DNA of 8,203 bases from PALSA-911 sp037442565 (GCA_037442565.1 JBBIQA010000184.1:1-8203), one strand, 5' to 3'. Shown: positions 1 to 6,471, counted from the first letter of the stretch. Made by a program: numbers and translations. Notes: generated by a model not told the origin, from the sequence alone.

Positions 1-1
1 G

Positions 2-1168
2 CCGGACCAGCGGGACATGCTGGTGAAGCTGATGGAGGGGGTGGAGGACATCCCCGAAGTGGTGCTGACCGAAGGGCTGCCGTGGAACTGGGAGAGTTTT
101 CCGGACTACCTGAACGCGCTGGACGCGCGGCGCTACGACCTGGATGTGGCGACGCAGGTGCCGCATGCGGCGGTGCGGGTGTTCGTGATGGGCAAGCGCG
201 GCGCCGATCTGGAGCCGTCCACGCCGGCGGACCAGGCGGCGATGGCGCGGATCGCGGTGGAGGGTATCCAGGCGGGGGCGCTGGGGTTCTCCACCTCACG
301 CACGATCAACCACAAGACGCTGGCCGGCGAGTCTATCCCCACGCTGCGTTCCGAGGAGTCGGAGCTTGGCGCCATCGCCGATGCGCTGCGCGGGATCGAC
401 GCCGGCTGGATGCAGGTGATTTCGGACTTTGATAATGCCGATCCGGAGTTCGACATGTTGCGCCGGCTGGTCGGGCGGTCGCACCGGCCGATGGCGATCA
501 CGATCCTGCAGCGGGACGCGAAGCCGGAGGAATGGCGGCGGATCGTCGGGCGAATCGCCGATGCCAATGCCGAGGGCCTGCCGATGCTCGGCCAGGTGCT
601 GACGCGGCCGACCGGGGTGATGCTGGGGTTCGAGATCTCGCAGAACCCGTTCCTGGGACGGCCAAGCTGGGAGAAGATTTCCGGACTTACGTTCGCTGGG
701 AAACTGGAAGTTCTGCGCCAGCCGGCGTTCCGAACGCAGATCATTTCGGAAACCTGCGACGACCCCGTGCTGCGTAAACGCGTCACCAACTGGAGCCGCA
801 TCTTCAAACTGGGCGATCCGGCCGATTACGAACCGGCGGAGGACCGGTCCGTGGCCGCCGAGGCGGCGCGGCAGGGGCGCGATCCGCAGGAGGTGGTGTA
901 CGACTGGCTGCTGGAGAATGACGGCCGCGCGATCCTGTACCGGCCGCTGTCCAACTACACCTATGGCAACCTCGATACCGTCGGCGACATGATCGGGCAT
1001 CCCAACACCATCGTCGGGCTGGGTGACGGGGGAGCGCATGTGGGGGTGCTGACGGATGCATCGGCGATCACCTACATGCTGACGCACTGGACGCGCGACC
1101 GCACCCGCGGGCCGAAGAAGCCGGTGGAATGGGCGATCCGGCGGCTGACCAGCGATTCCGCGCGGGCG
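2..1168 (+). CDS. Amidohydrolase family protein (N-acyl-D-amino-acid deacylase-like), partial at both ends
   Basis: Metal-dependent hydrolase of the amidohydrolase superfamily, D-aminoacylase/dihydroorotase branch, probably cytoplasmic and acting on an amide or cyclic amide. The frame is open from the window edge, so the true start and the N-terminal HxH metal motif are missing. It runs 389 codons into gap 1. Visible family landmarks are GLPWNWESFPDYLNAL (from about nt 77), VPHAAVRVFVMG (nt 161-196), EGIQAGALGFSTSRT (from about nt 260) and the catalytic-Asp motif GDGGAHVG (nt 1022-1045). By eye, the positions that hold metal-ligand His in classical D-aminoacylases are Thr (341-343, in PTLRSEE) and Asp (425-427, in VISDF), so this is a divergent subfamily of unknown substrate. 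Family proteins are about 570 residues, so roughly 80 C-terminal residues are lost in the gap. The open frame beyond the gap is an artefact, because the downstream gene is in another frame. Superfamily confidence is high, substrate low. Confidence 0.85.
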
Positions 1169-1268
1169 NNNNNNNNNNNNNNNNNNNNNNNNNNNNNNNN
1201 NNNNNNNNNNNNNNNNNNNNNNNNNNNNNNNNNNNNNNNNNNNNNNNNNNNNNNNNNNNNNNNNNNNN
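1169..1268. other. Assembly gap 1 (100 N)
   Basis: Exactly 100 N, the usual placeholder for a gap of unknown length. It hides the C-terminus of the amidohydrolase, an intergenic junction and the N-terminus of the thiolase-like gene. The 33 codons it could encode are too few for this, so the real missing DNA is probably 350 nt or more. Confidence 0.97.
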
Positions 1269-2321
1269 ACGCTGATGGCCTGCCGGGACGCGGGCATATC
1301 GCCCAGGGATATCGACGGCATCATCCCCTATGCCGGGGCGGTGGTGGCGGAGGATTTCATCACCAATTTAGGCATCCCCGATCTGCGCTTCTCCGCCACC
1401 ACGCCGATGGGCGGTGCATCCGCGGTGGCGGCGCTGCAATGCGCCGTGGCGGTGGTGAACGCCGGCATCTGCAACCATGTGCTGATCCCGCTTGGGCGGG
1501 ACGGCTGGTCCGGCGCGCGCATCGGATCGCGCGTGCAGCAGATGCCGCAGTTCAAGACCATCGGCGAGTTCGAGATGCCGCTGGGAGCCATCGCGCCGGC
1601 GCAGCTTTACGCGCCGATGGCGCGGCGGCATATGGAACTGTACGGCACCACCAGCCGGCAACTGGGCTCGATCGCGGTGAGCACGCGCCAGCATGCGATC
1701 CTGCATGGCAACGCCACCATGACCAAGCCGATCACCATCGAGGACCATCAGAACTCGCGCATGATCTCCGACCCGCTGCGCCTGCTGGATTGCAGCCTGG
1801 AGAGCGACGGCGGGGCGGCGGTGATCGTTTCCTCGGCCGAGCGGGCGCGGGACATGAACAAGCCGCCGGTCTACATCATGGGCGTGGCGGAAGGGCATCC
1901 CGACAGCCCGAGCGCCATCACCCAGCGCCCGGACCTGACCCGGCTGGGTTTGGCGAAGGCGGCGCCGAAGGCCTTCGCGATGGCCGGGGTGACGCCAGCG
2001 GACATTCAGGTGGCGGAGATCTATGACTGCTTCACCTATATCGTGATGTGCCAGCTGGAGGACCTCGGCTTCTGCAAGAAGGGCGAGGGCGGGGCGTTCG
2101 TGGAGAACGGCGCGCTTGGCCTCGGCGGCCGGCTGCCGGTGAACACGCATGGCGGGCTGCTGTCGCAGGCGCATTTGGCCGGGCTGAACCATGTGGTGGA
2201 GCTGGCCCGCCAGTTGCGCGGCGAGGGCGGCAAGACCCAGGTTCCGGGGGCGAAGCTCGGCCTGGTGACCGGCTACGGCGACATGGGCGACGGCTCGCTG
2301 GCGATCATGCGGGCGGCCTGA
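1269..2321 (+). CDS. Thiolase-fold protein (SCP-x/lipid-transfer type), 5' end in gap; possible aldolase subunit
   Basis: Member of the thiolase superfamily, SCP-x/lipid-transfer-like branch. Readable sequence starts in frame at 1269 (TLMACRDAGISPRDIDGIIPY) and ends at TGA 2319-2321, giving 350 residues. About 35-40 N-terminal residues are missing, so the Met at 1275 is not a credible start. Visible landmarks are the nucleophile-loop region TPMGGASAVAALQ (from 1401), the dimer and loop segment, AEIYDCFT (Tyr at 2022-2024), VNTHGGLLSQAHLAGLNH (from about 2139) and the C-terminal loop VTGYGDMGDGS (Tyr at 2274-2276). Neither the nucleophilic Cys nor the C-terminal Cys of true thiolases is present at these loops, so ordinary thiolysis is doubtful. 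The DUF35 gene follows after 1 nt, as with heteromeric thiolase-like enzymes and the Ltp2-ChsH2(DUF35) steroid retro-aldolase. Fold confidence is high; reaction and substrate are inference. Confidence 0.88.
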   Translation, partial: TLMACRDAGISPRDIDGIIPYAGAVVAEDFITNLGIPDLRFSATTPMGGASAVAALQCAVAVVNAGICNHVLIPLGRDGWSGARIGSRVQQMPQFKTIGEFEMPLGAIAPAQLYAPMARRHMELYGTTSRQLGSIAVSTRQHAILHGNATMTKPITIEDHQNSRMISDPLRLLDCSLESDGGAAVIVSSAERARDMNKPPVYIMGVAEGHPDSPSAITQRPDLTRLGLAKAAPKAFAMAGVTPADIQVAEIYDCFTYIVMCQLEDLGFCKKGEGGAFVENGALGLGGRLPVNTHGGLLSQAHLAGLNHVVELARQLRGEGGKTQVPGAKLGLVTGYGDMGDGSLAIMRAA

Positions 2322-2322
2322 G

Positions 2323-2745
2323 ATGGATGTATCCATGGAAACGTACGACAAGCTGGTCCCCTCCCCGTCCCTGGACACGAAGCCGCACTGGGACGGGTTG
2401 AACGAGCATAAATACCTGCTGCAGAAATGCACCGATTGCGGCCGGGTGCGGCATTATCCGCGGCCGGTGTGCGATGCCTGCTTCTCGATGAACGTGGAGT
2501 GGGTGGCCGCTTCCGGGCGTGGCCGCATTTATAGCTGGACGATCACGCATCACCCGTTCCATCCGGGGTGGAAGGGCGACCTGCCCTATATCCTGGTTAC
2601 CGCCGACCTGGACGAGGGCGTGCGGATGAACGCGCAGCTGCGCGGGGCGGATGCCTCGGCGCTGAAGATCGGCGCGGAGGTGCGGATCGATTACGAACTG
2701 GCGAAGGAAGGGCTGACGCTGCCGGTGCTGCGGCTGGCGGGATAG
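2323..2745 (+). CDS. Zn-ribbon/OB-fold (DUF35) protein, partner of the thiolase-like subunit
   Basis: Small DUF35-family protein of 140 residues, a normal length for the family. The N-terminal half carries a rubredoxin-like zinc ribbon with Cys36-x2-Cys39 and Cys50-x2-Cys53. The rest is an OB-fold (about residues 57-140) containing GRIYSWTITHHPFHPGWKGDLPY. DUF35 proteins have no catalysis of their own. In known cases they bind thiolase-like partners and are thought to help bind the acyl-CoA or shape the active site. Here the ATG lies 1 nt after the thiolase-like TGA, which indicates translational coupling and equal expression. A second in-frame ATG at 2335 would remove four residues and cannot be excluded, since neither start has a strong Shine-Dalgarno sequence. 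Family call is near certain; partnership with the preceding gene is strong inference from spacing. Confidence 0.93.
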   Translation: MDVSMETYDKLVPSPSLDTKPHWDGLNEHKYLLQKCTDCGRVRHYPRPVCDACFSMNVEWVAASGRGRIYSWTITHHPFHPGWKGDLPYILVTADLDEGVRMNAQLRGADASALKIGAEVRIDYELAKEGLTLPVLRLAG

Positions 2746-2769
2746 GCCGCCGGCAGAGGGGAAAGAAGG

Positions 2770-2788
2770 CCAGGGGCTCCGCCCCTGG
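2770..2788 (+). terminator. Hairpin after the DUF35 gene
   Basis: Stem CCAGGGGC (2770-2777) and GCCCCTGG (2781-2788) with a TCC loop, 8 perfect base pairs, 25 nt downstream of the DUF35 stop. There is no T-tract, so it is not a classical intrinsic terminator. It may act as a 3' end-protecting or Rho-associated structure. Confidence 0.5.
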
Positions 2789-2794
2789 ACCCCG

Positions 2795-2812
2795 CTAAGG
2801 GCAAGCCCTTAG
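2795..2812 (+). repeat. Second hairpin of the left module
   Basis: Stem CTAAGGG (2795-2801) and CCCTTAG (2806-2812) with the loop CAAG, 7 perfect pairs. It corresponds by position to the hairpin at 2908-2925 in the inverted right module, but the stem sequences differ in a way that keeps the pairing. Confidence 0.6.
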
Positions 2813-2824
2813 AACCCGCTACTG

Positions 2825-2894
2825 GTTTGGGAGTGCAAAGGGGGCCAACCGTGCCCTTGCAGGGTCCCGGTTGGCCCCCTTTGCACTCCCAAAC
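2825..2894. repeat. Perfect 27-bp inverted repeat (central palindrome)
   Basis: Arms 2825-2851 and 2868-2894 are exact reverse complements over 27 nt, beginning GTTTGGGAGTGC and ending GCACTCCCAAAC. The 16-nt loop contains a further small hairpin, CCCT (2854-2857) with AGGG (2861-2864). As RNA this is one very stable hairpin of 70 nt, readable from either strand. As DNA it could extrude a cruciform. It sits midway between two convergent genes, consistent with a bidirectional transcription block. Confidence 0.85.
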
Positions 2895-2907
2895 AAATGG
2901 ATGGATT

Positions 2908-2925
2908 CCAAAGGCTCGCCTTTGG
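2908..2925 (-). repeat. Second hairpin of the right module
   Basis: Stem CCAAAGG (2908-2914) and CCTTTGG (2919-2925), with the loop CTCG. It is the counterpart of the 2795-2812 hairpin when read on the minus strand. Confidence 0.6.
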
Positions 2926-2932
2926 CGGGGGT

Positions 2933-2952
2933 CGAGGGGGCGGAGCCCCTCG
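2933..2952 (-). terminator. Hairpin after the acyl-CoA dehydrogenase gene
   Basis: Stem CGAGGGG (2933-2939) and CCCCTCG (2946-2952) with a 6-nt loop. On the minus strand it is the first structure met after the dehydrogenase stop, about 41 nt downstream, matching the 2770-2788 hairpin on the other side. No T-tract is present. Confidence 0.5.
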
Positions 2953-2993
2953 CCTTGCTTCCTTCCCCCGATAGCCCTGCCGGCGCGCCCGGC

Positions 2994-4157
2994 TCAGCGC
3001 TTGCCGATCAGGCGGCGGGCGATGACCATCTTGTGGACTTCGGTGGGGCCTTCGTAGACGCGCATCAGCCGCACGCGGTTGGCCATCATCTGCAGCGGCA
3101 GTTCCTTGGTCATGCCCATGCCGCCGAAGGTCTGCATGGCGTGGTCGATGATCTCCCAGGCCATTTCGGTGGAGAACACCTTGATCATCGCCACTTCGTT
3201 GCGCGGTTCCTCGCCGCGGTCGATCTTCCAGGCGGCGTCGTAGGTCATCAGCCGGCAGGCGTGGATCTTGGTGGCGGCGTCGGTGATCCACCACTGCACG
3301 GCCTGGCGTTCGGACAGCGGCAGGCCGAAGGTGACGCGCTGGGGGGCGTACTCGATCATCATGTCCAGCGCGCGCTGGGCCATGCCGGTGCACCAGGCGG
3401 CCATCTGCACGCGGCGGGTGGACAGGCGCTGCTGCATCGGGGCGAAGCCGTAGCCTTCGCGGCCGAGAAGCTTGGAGGCCGGGATGCGGCAATCCTCGAA
3501 GGTGAGTTCGTAGGTATAGGCGCCGCCGAGCATGGGGATGCGGCGCAGCACGTTGAAGCCTGGCGTGCCCTTGTCGAGCAGGAAGGCGGAGATGCCGCCG
3601 CGGGCGCCCTTAGCCTTGTCGGTGACGGCCATCAGGATGGTGAAGTCGGCGTGGCCCATCCGGCTCACCCAGATCTTGCGGCCGTTGATGACCCAATCGT
3701 CGCCGTCGCGCACCGCGCGGGTCATCATGCCGGCCGGATCGCCGCCGGCGCCGGGCTCCGAGATCGCGATGGCGGAGGAGAGTTCGCCGCGCGCGTAGGG
3801 TTCCAGGTACTGCCGCTTCTGCTCCTCGTTGCAGGTGTTCATCAGCATGCGCAGGTTCGGGCTGTCCGGCGGCAGGGTGTAGGGGGTGATGGTCTTGCCC
3901 TTCTCCTCCGCGATCCCGACCATCGCCATCACCGGCAGGTCCGATCCACCGAACTCCGGCGGCGCGTCCAGGCCCCACAGGCCGAGTTCCTTGGAGCGGG
4001 CGTCGATCGGCGCGATCTCCTCCGGGGTCAGCCGATAGCCGTCGCCGGCGGCCTCGCGCGCCAGGACCGTGTTTTCCAACGGCATCAGTTCGTCCTGGAC
4101 GAACTTCGCCATCAGATCCTTGATCATCCGGTGTTCTTCGCTGAGTTCGAAATCCAT
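2994..4157 (-). CDS. Acyl-CoA dehydrogenase
   Basis: FAD-dependent acyl-CoA dehydrogenase of 387 residues, a standard length, expected to form the alpha-beta double bond of an acyl-CoA and pass electrons to electron-transfer flavoprotein. The N-terminal helical domain (about 1-125) is followed by the FAD/substrate segment AISEPGAGGDPAGM (131-144) with the WVINGRKIWVS strand (155-165), then the C-terminal helical domain with QRVTFGLPLSERQAVQ (273-288), FGGMGMTKELPLQ (344-356) and YEGPTEVHKMVIARR (368-382). Glu369 in YEG is in the position of the MCAD-type catalytic base. The start chosen is the ATG at 4155-4157 (MDFELSEEH), which fits the family and has an AGGAAAAGGG purine stretch upstream; a longer frame to 4304 adds 49 residues unlike the family. 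It is divergent from the crotonase gene. Chain length or branching preference cannot be read, although the C-terminus recalls the ACAD10/11-like group. Confidence 0.95.
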   Translation of the reverse strand: MDFELSEEHRMIKDLMAKFVQDELMPLENTVLAREAAGDGYRLTPEEIAPIDARSKELGLWGLDAPPEFGGSDLPVMAMVGIAEEKGKTITPYTLPPDSPNLRMLMNTCNEEQKRQYLEPYARGELSSAIAISEPGAGGDPAGMMTRAVRDGDDWVINGRKIWVSRMGHADFTILMAVTDKAKGARGGISAFLLDKGTPGFNVLRRIPMLGGAYTYELTFEDCRIPASKLLGREGYGFAPMQQRLSTRRVQMAAWCTGMAQRALDMMIEYAPQRVTFGLPLSERQAVQWWITDAATKIHACRLMTYDAAWKIDRGEEPRNEVAMIKVFSTEMAWEIIDHAMQTFGGMGMTKELPLQMMANRVRLMRVYEGPTEVHKMVIARRLIGKR

Positions 4158-4225
4158 GTCTTTCGCCCTTTTCCTCGTCCGTGGCAGGCTTATCAGATGC
4201 GCCGGTGATGGCAAGCGCGGCTCGG

Positions 4226-4253
4226 TTGACACCCCGCTCCCCGTCAATACGAT
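4226..4253 (+). promoter_or_regulatory. Candidate sigma-70 promoter for the crotonase-monooxygenase operon
   Basis: A perfect -35 TTGACA (4226-4231) is separated by 16 nt from TACGAT (4248-4253, four of six matches to TATAAT). Transcription would start near 4260, giving a leader of about 50 nt ahead of the ATG at 4309. Not proven, but better than anything else in the region. Confidence 0.5.
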
Positions 4254-4294
4254 CCAGCCAAGACCGCGGATCTGGCGGCAGCAACTCCATTGGC

Positions 4295-4300
4295 GAGGAA
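4295..4300 (+). promoter_or_regulatory. Ribosome binding site of the crotonase gene
   Basis: GAGGAA lies 8 nt before the ATG at 4309-4311. It decides that start against the longer in-frame opening from 4069, which would run over the divergent promoter region and into the dehydrogenase gene. Confidence 0.75.
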
Positions 4301-4308
4301 ACACGGAA

Positions 4309-5115
4309 ATGAGCGCAGCGGTTCAGCACGGCGGCGAAAAGATCTATGGCGACGTCGGCACCTGGAAGCAGGGCCGGGTGCAGATCGTCGAGATCCGCCG
4401 CCCGCCCAATAATTTCTTCGACACCGACCTGATCAACAGCATCGCCGACGCCTACGACCAGGCCGATGGCGATGACGAGGTTCGCGCCCTGGTGCTGTGC
4501 GCCGCCGGCAAGCATTTCTGCTCCGGCGCCGATTTCGCCCGCCGCGCCGACATCACCGAGACCACCGAGGGCCGCGGCGGCCAGCATCTGTACAAGCACG
4601 CCAGTCGGATGATGAGCAACAAGAAGCCGGTGGTCGGCGCCATCCAGGGCGCCGCCATCGGCGGCGGGCTGGGCGTGGCGCTGACGGCGGATTTCCGCGT
4701 CACGTGCGAGGAAGCCCGCTTCTCCGCCAACTTTACCCGCATGTCCTTTCACCCGGGTTTCGGCCTGACCTGCACGCTGCCGCGCCTGGTGGGGCACCAG
4801 CAGGCCAATCTGCTATTCTATACCGGGCGGCGCGTGCCGGGTGACGAGGCGGTGAAGTTGGGTATGGCCGAGCTCTGCGTGCCGTTGTCGGAGGTCCGCA
4901 CCGCCGCGATCGCGATGGCGGACGATATCGCCACTTCCGGCCCGTTGGCGCTGGTTTCCACCCGTGCGACGGTGCGGCGTGGGCTGGTCGATGCGTTTGA
5001 AACCGCGACCGAGCGCGAACTGACCGAGCAGGATTGGCTGCGCAAGACCGCTGACTTCAAGGAAGGCACCAAGGCGATGGGCGAACGCCGTCCGCCTGCG
5101 TTCACCGGCCGGTAG
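4309..5115 (+). CDS. Crotonase-fold (enoyl-CoA hydratase/isomerase family) protein lacking the hydratase glutamates
   Basis: Crotonase-superfamily protein of 268 residues, a normal length. The oxyanion-hole elements are clear: GKHFCSGADF (67-76) and AIQGAAIGGG (111-120), with HPGFGLTCTLPRLVG (148-162) and LLFYTGRRVPGDEAVKLGMAE (168-188) further on. It should therefore bind an acyl-CoA and stabilise a thioester enolate. Both acid/base glutamates of canonical hydratases (rat Glu144 and Glu164) are absent; by position they are Gly122 and Phe142. Hydration by the usual mechanism is thus unlikely, and isomerase, hydrolase, decarboxylase or ring-chemistry roles are open. The start at 4309 has a good ribosome site. 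It is divergent from the acyl-CoA dehydrogenase and 12 nt from the monooxygenase, with which it is probably co-transcribed. Family certain; reaction unknown. Confidence 0.93.
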   Translation: MSAAVQHGGEKIYGDVGTWKQGRVQIVEIRRPPNNFFDTDLINSIADAYDQADGDDEVRALVLCAAGKHFCSGADFARRADITETTEGRGGQHLYKHASRMMSNKKPVVGAIQGAAIGGGLGVALTADFRVTCEEARFSANFTRMSFHPGFGLTCTLPRLVGHQQANLLFYTGRRVPGDEAVKLGMAELCVPLSEVRTAAIAMADDIATSGPLALVSTRATVRRGLVDAFETATERELTEQDWLRKTADFKEGTKAMGERRPPAFTGR

Positions 5116-5127
5116 GGTTTTCGATCC

Positions 5128-6471
5128 ATGCGCCAGATGGCATTGATTGGCTTTCTCCAGGCGCAGAACTGCTCGAACCTGGTAAGCTCCTGGCGGCATC
5201 CCGCCGCCCGGCCGGACTTCCTGTCGGCCGAATACTACCAGGAGATCGCGCAGATCCTGGAGGCCGGCAAGTTCCATCTGGCGTTCTTCGACGACCGGCT
5301 GGCGATGCCCGACCGCTATGGCAACGACCATGCGCATACGGTGGAGAACGGCATCCGCTGCGTGAAGATGGACCCCGTGGCGTGCCTGATGGCGATGGCG
5401 ATGGGCACCAGGCAGATCGGGCTGGGGGCGACCTATTCCACCACCTATTACGAGCCGTTCCATGTGGCGCGGGTGTTCGCCACGGTGGACAATCTGATCG
5501 GCGGGCGGGTGGCGTGGAACGTGGTTACCTCGCTGAACGACGGCGAGGCGTGGAATATGGGGCGCGAGCAGATGATCGCGCATGATCTGCGCTACGACCG
5601 GGCCGACGAGTTCATGGAAGTGGTGCTCGGGCACTGGGATAGCTGGGATGACGACGCCATCGTGCTGGACAAGCAGCGCATGGTGTTCGCCGATCCGGCC
5701 AAGGTTCGCCGGCTGGACCACAAGGGGAAATTCTTCAACTCGCGCGGTCCGTTCACCGTGCCGCGGACGCCGCAGGGGCGGCCGGTCATCATCCAGGCCG
5801 GGCAGTCCGGGCGCGGCAAGAAGTTCTCCGCCCAGTGGGGCGAACTGGTGTTCGTTTCCTATGCCAACCTTCAGGTCGCCAGGCGGGACTATGCTGAGTT
5901 GAAGGGCATGATTGCGGCCGAGGGGCGCGATCCCGACAGCGTGCGGATATCGACGACTTGCTACACGGTTGTCGGTGAATCTCGGGCGGAGGCGGAGGAG
6001 AAATACGCGCTGATCGAGAGCCTGCATCGGGATGTGGACAGCCTTTCCCTGCTGTCCGAGGCATTGAACTTCGACTTTGCCAGCAAGGGTATGGACGATC
6101 CCTTCACAACCGAGGAGTTGAAAAACATCTCCGGGCTGCAGGCGATCCGGGACCGGGTGGTGAGCCTGTCGGGCAATCCCAACCCGACCGTGCGCGAGTT
6201 CCTGCATCACAGCCAGCGCGGACGGATGCAGAACCCGATGATCGGGACGGCTGGGGACGTCGCGGACCAGATGGAGGAATGGTTCACCTCCCGCGCCTGC
6301 GACGGTTTTGTCATTGTCGGCACCAACATCCCGGAGGGCTACCGGGATTTCGTCAGGCTGGTGGTGCCGGAGTTGCAGCGGCGGAAGCTGTTCCGCGAGG
6401 ACTATACCGGTAAGACCCTGCGGGAGAATCTCGGCCTGCCGAAAGCGGCGAACGGCGATTGGCGGCGGTAG
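5128..6471 (+). CDS. LLM-class flavin-dependent monooxygenase (NtaA/SnaA/DszA family)
   Basis: Bacterial-luciferase-like TIM-barrel monooxygenase of 447 residues, close to the 440-460 usual for NtaA (nitrilotriacetate), SnaA (pristinamycin) and DszA (dibenzothiophene sulfone) oxygenases. These use FMNH2 supplied by a separate flavin reductase plus O2 to oxidise diverse substrates. Landmarks are the N-terminal strand MALIGFLQAQN, AFFDD (52-56), LMAMAMGTRQIGLGATYST (87-105), the family motif GGRVAWNVVTSLNDGEAWNMG (125-145) and PVIIQAGQSGRGKKFSAQWGELVF (219-242). The ATG at 5128 is preceded by AGGG (5114-5117), which overlaps the crotonase stop; an ATG at 5137 is the alternative. No flavin reductase gene lies in the window, so it must borrow one. 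The substrate cannot be predicted; linkage to acyl-CoA genes suggests oxidation of a catabolic intermediate. Confidence 0.93.
   Translation: MRQMALIGFLQAQNCSNLVSSWRHPAARPDFLSAEYYQEIAQILEAGKFHLAFFDDRLAMPDRYGNDHAHTVENGIRCVKMDPVACLMAMAMGTRQIGLGATYSTTYYEPFHVARVFATVDNLIGGRVAWNVVTSLNDGEAWNMGREQMIAHDLRYDRADEFMEVVLGHWDSWDDDAIVLDKQRMVFADPAKVRRLDHKGKFFNSRGPFTVPRTPQGRPVIIQAGQSGRGKKFSAQWGELVFVSYANLQVARRDYAELKGMIAAEGRDPDSVRISTTCYTVVGESRAEAEEKYALIESLHRDVDSLSLLSEALNFDFASKGMDDPFTTEELKNISGLQAIRDRVVSLSGNPNPTVREFLHHSQRGRMQNPMIGTAGDVADQMEEWFTSRACDGFVIVGTNIPEGYRDFVRLVVPELQRRKLFREDYTGKTLRENLGLPKAANGDWRR

Larger units (their letters stand above)
2764..2962. repeat. Composite imperfect inverted repeat filling the convergent intergenic region
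   Basis: The 248 nt between the convergent stops at 2745 and 2994 hold no gene. They are built from two related modules in inverted orientation around a perfect palindrome. Reading outward from each gene's stop codon, both modules give the same order: a purine-rich stretch, AGGGGCTCCGCCCC, GACCCC, an AAGGG/CCCTT-type hairpin, a short variable spacer, then GTTTGGG leading into the centre. The left module (about 2764-2824) and the reverse complement of the right module (about 2895-2962) are clearly related but diverged. Module edges are approximate. I recognise the GGGGCTCCGCCCC style from Acetobacteraceae-type intergenic repeats. Likely roles are bidirectional transcript termination and 3'-end protection; a non-autonomous mobile origin is possible. 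Confidence 0.8.
4158..4308. promoter_or_regulatory. Divergent intergenic region between dehydrogenase and crotonase genes
   Basis: These 151 nt separate two divergently oriented acyl-CoA genes and must carry both promoters unless one gene is read from elsewhere. A convincing plus-strand promoter is listed separately. On the minus strand I see only weak elements (TTGCCA and a GATAAG-like box, badly spaced). The pair TTGAC (4226-4230) and GTCAA (4243-4247) forms a small inverted repeat over the plus-strand -35 region and could be an operator half-site pair. Confidence 0.6.

Noticed and set aside
1269..2026. Continuation of the amidohydrolase frame past gap 1
   Set aside because: The sequence after the gap is out-of-frame translation of the thiolase-like gene, open only because of GC bias and the N run.
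2764..2962. The repeat as a CRISPR array or insertion sequence
   Set aside because: There are only two inverted modules with no spacers, no transposase frame and no visible target-site duplication.
2871..4208. Open plus-strand frame of 445 codons
   Set aside because: It is antisense to the acyl-CoA dehydrogenase, begins inside the palindrome and has the low-complexity His/Gly/Ala-rich composition of a high-GC shadow frame.
4195..4220. Minus-strand promoter for the acyl-CoA dehydrogenase (TTGCCA with a GATAAG-like box)
   Set aside because: The spacing of about 14 nt is too short and the -10 match is poor, so it is not listed as a feature.
4158..4304. N-terminal extension of the acyl-CoA dehydrogenase to an ATG at 4304
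   Set aside because: The 49 extra residues do not resemble the family, run across the divergent promoter region, and MDFELSEEH at 4157 is the typical start.
4069..4308. N-terminal extension of the crotonase gene
   Set aside because: It overlaps the dehydrogenase gene and the promoter; GAGGAA 8 nt before 4309 marks the real start.
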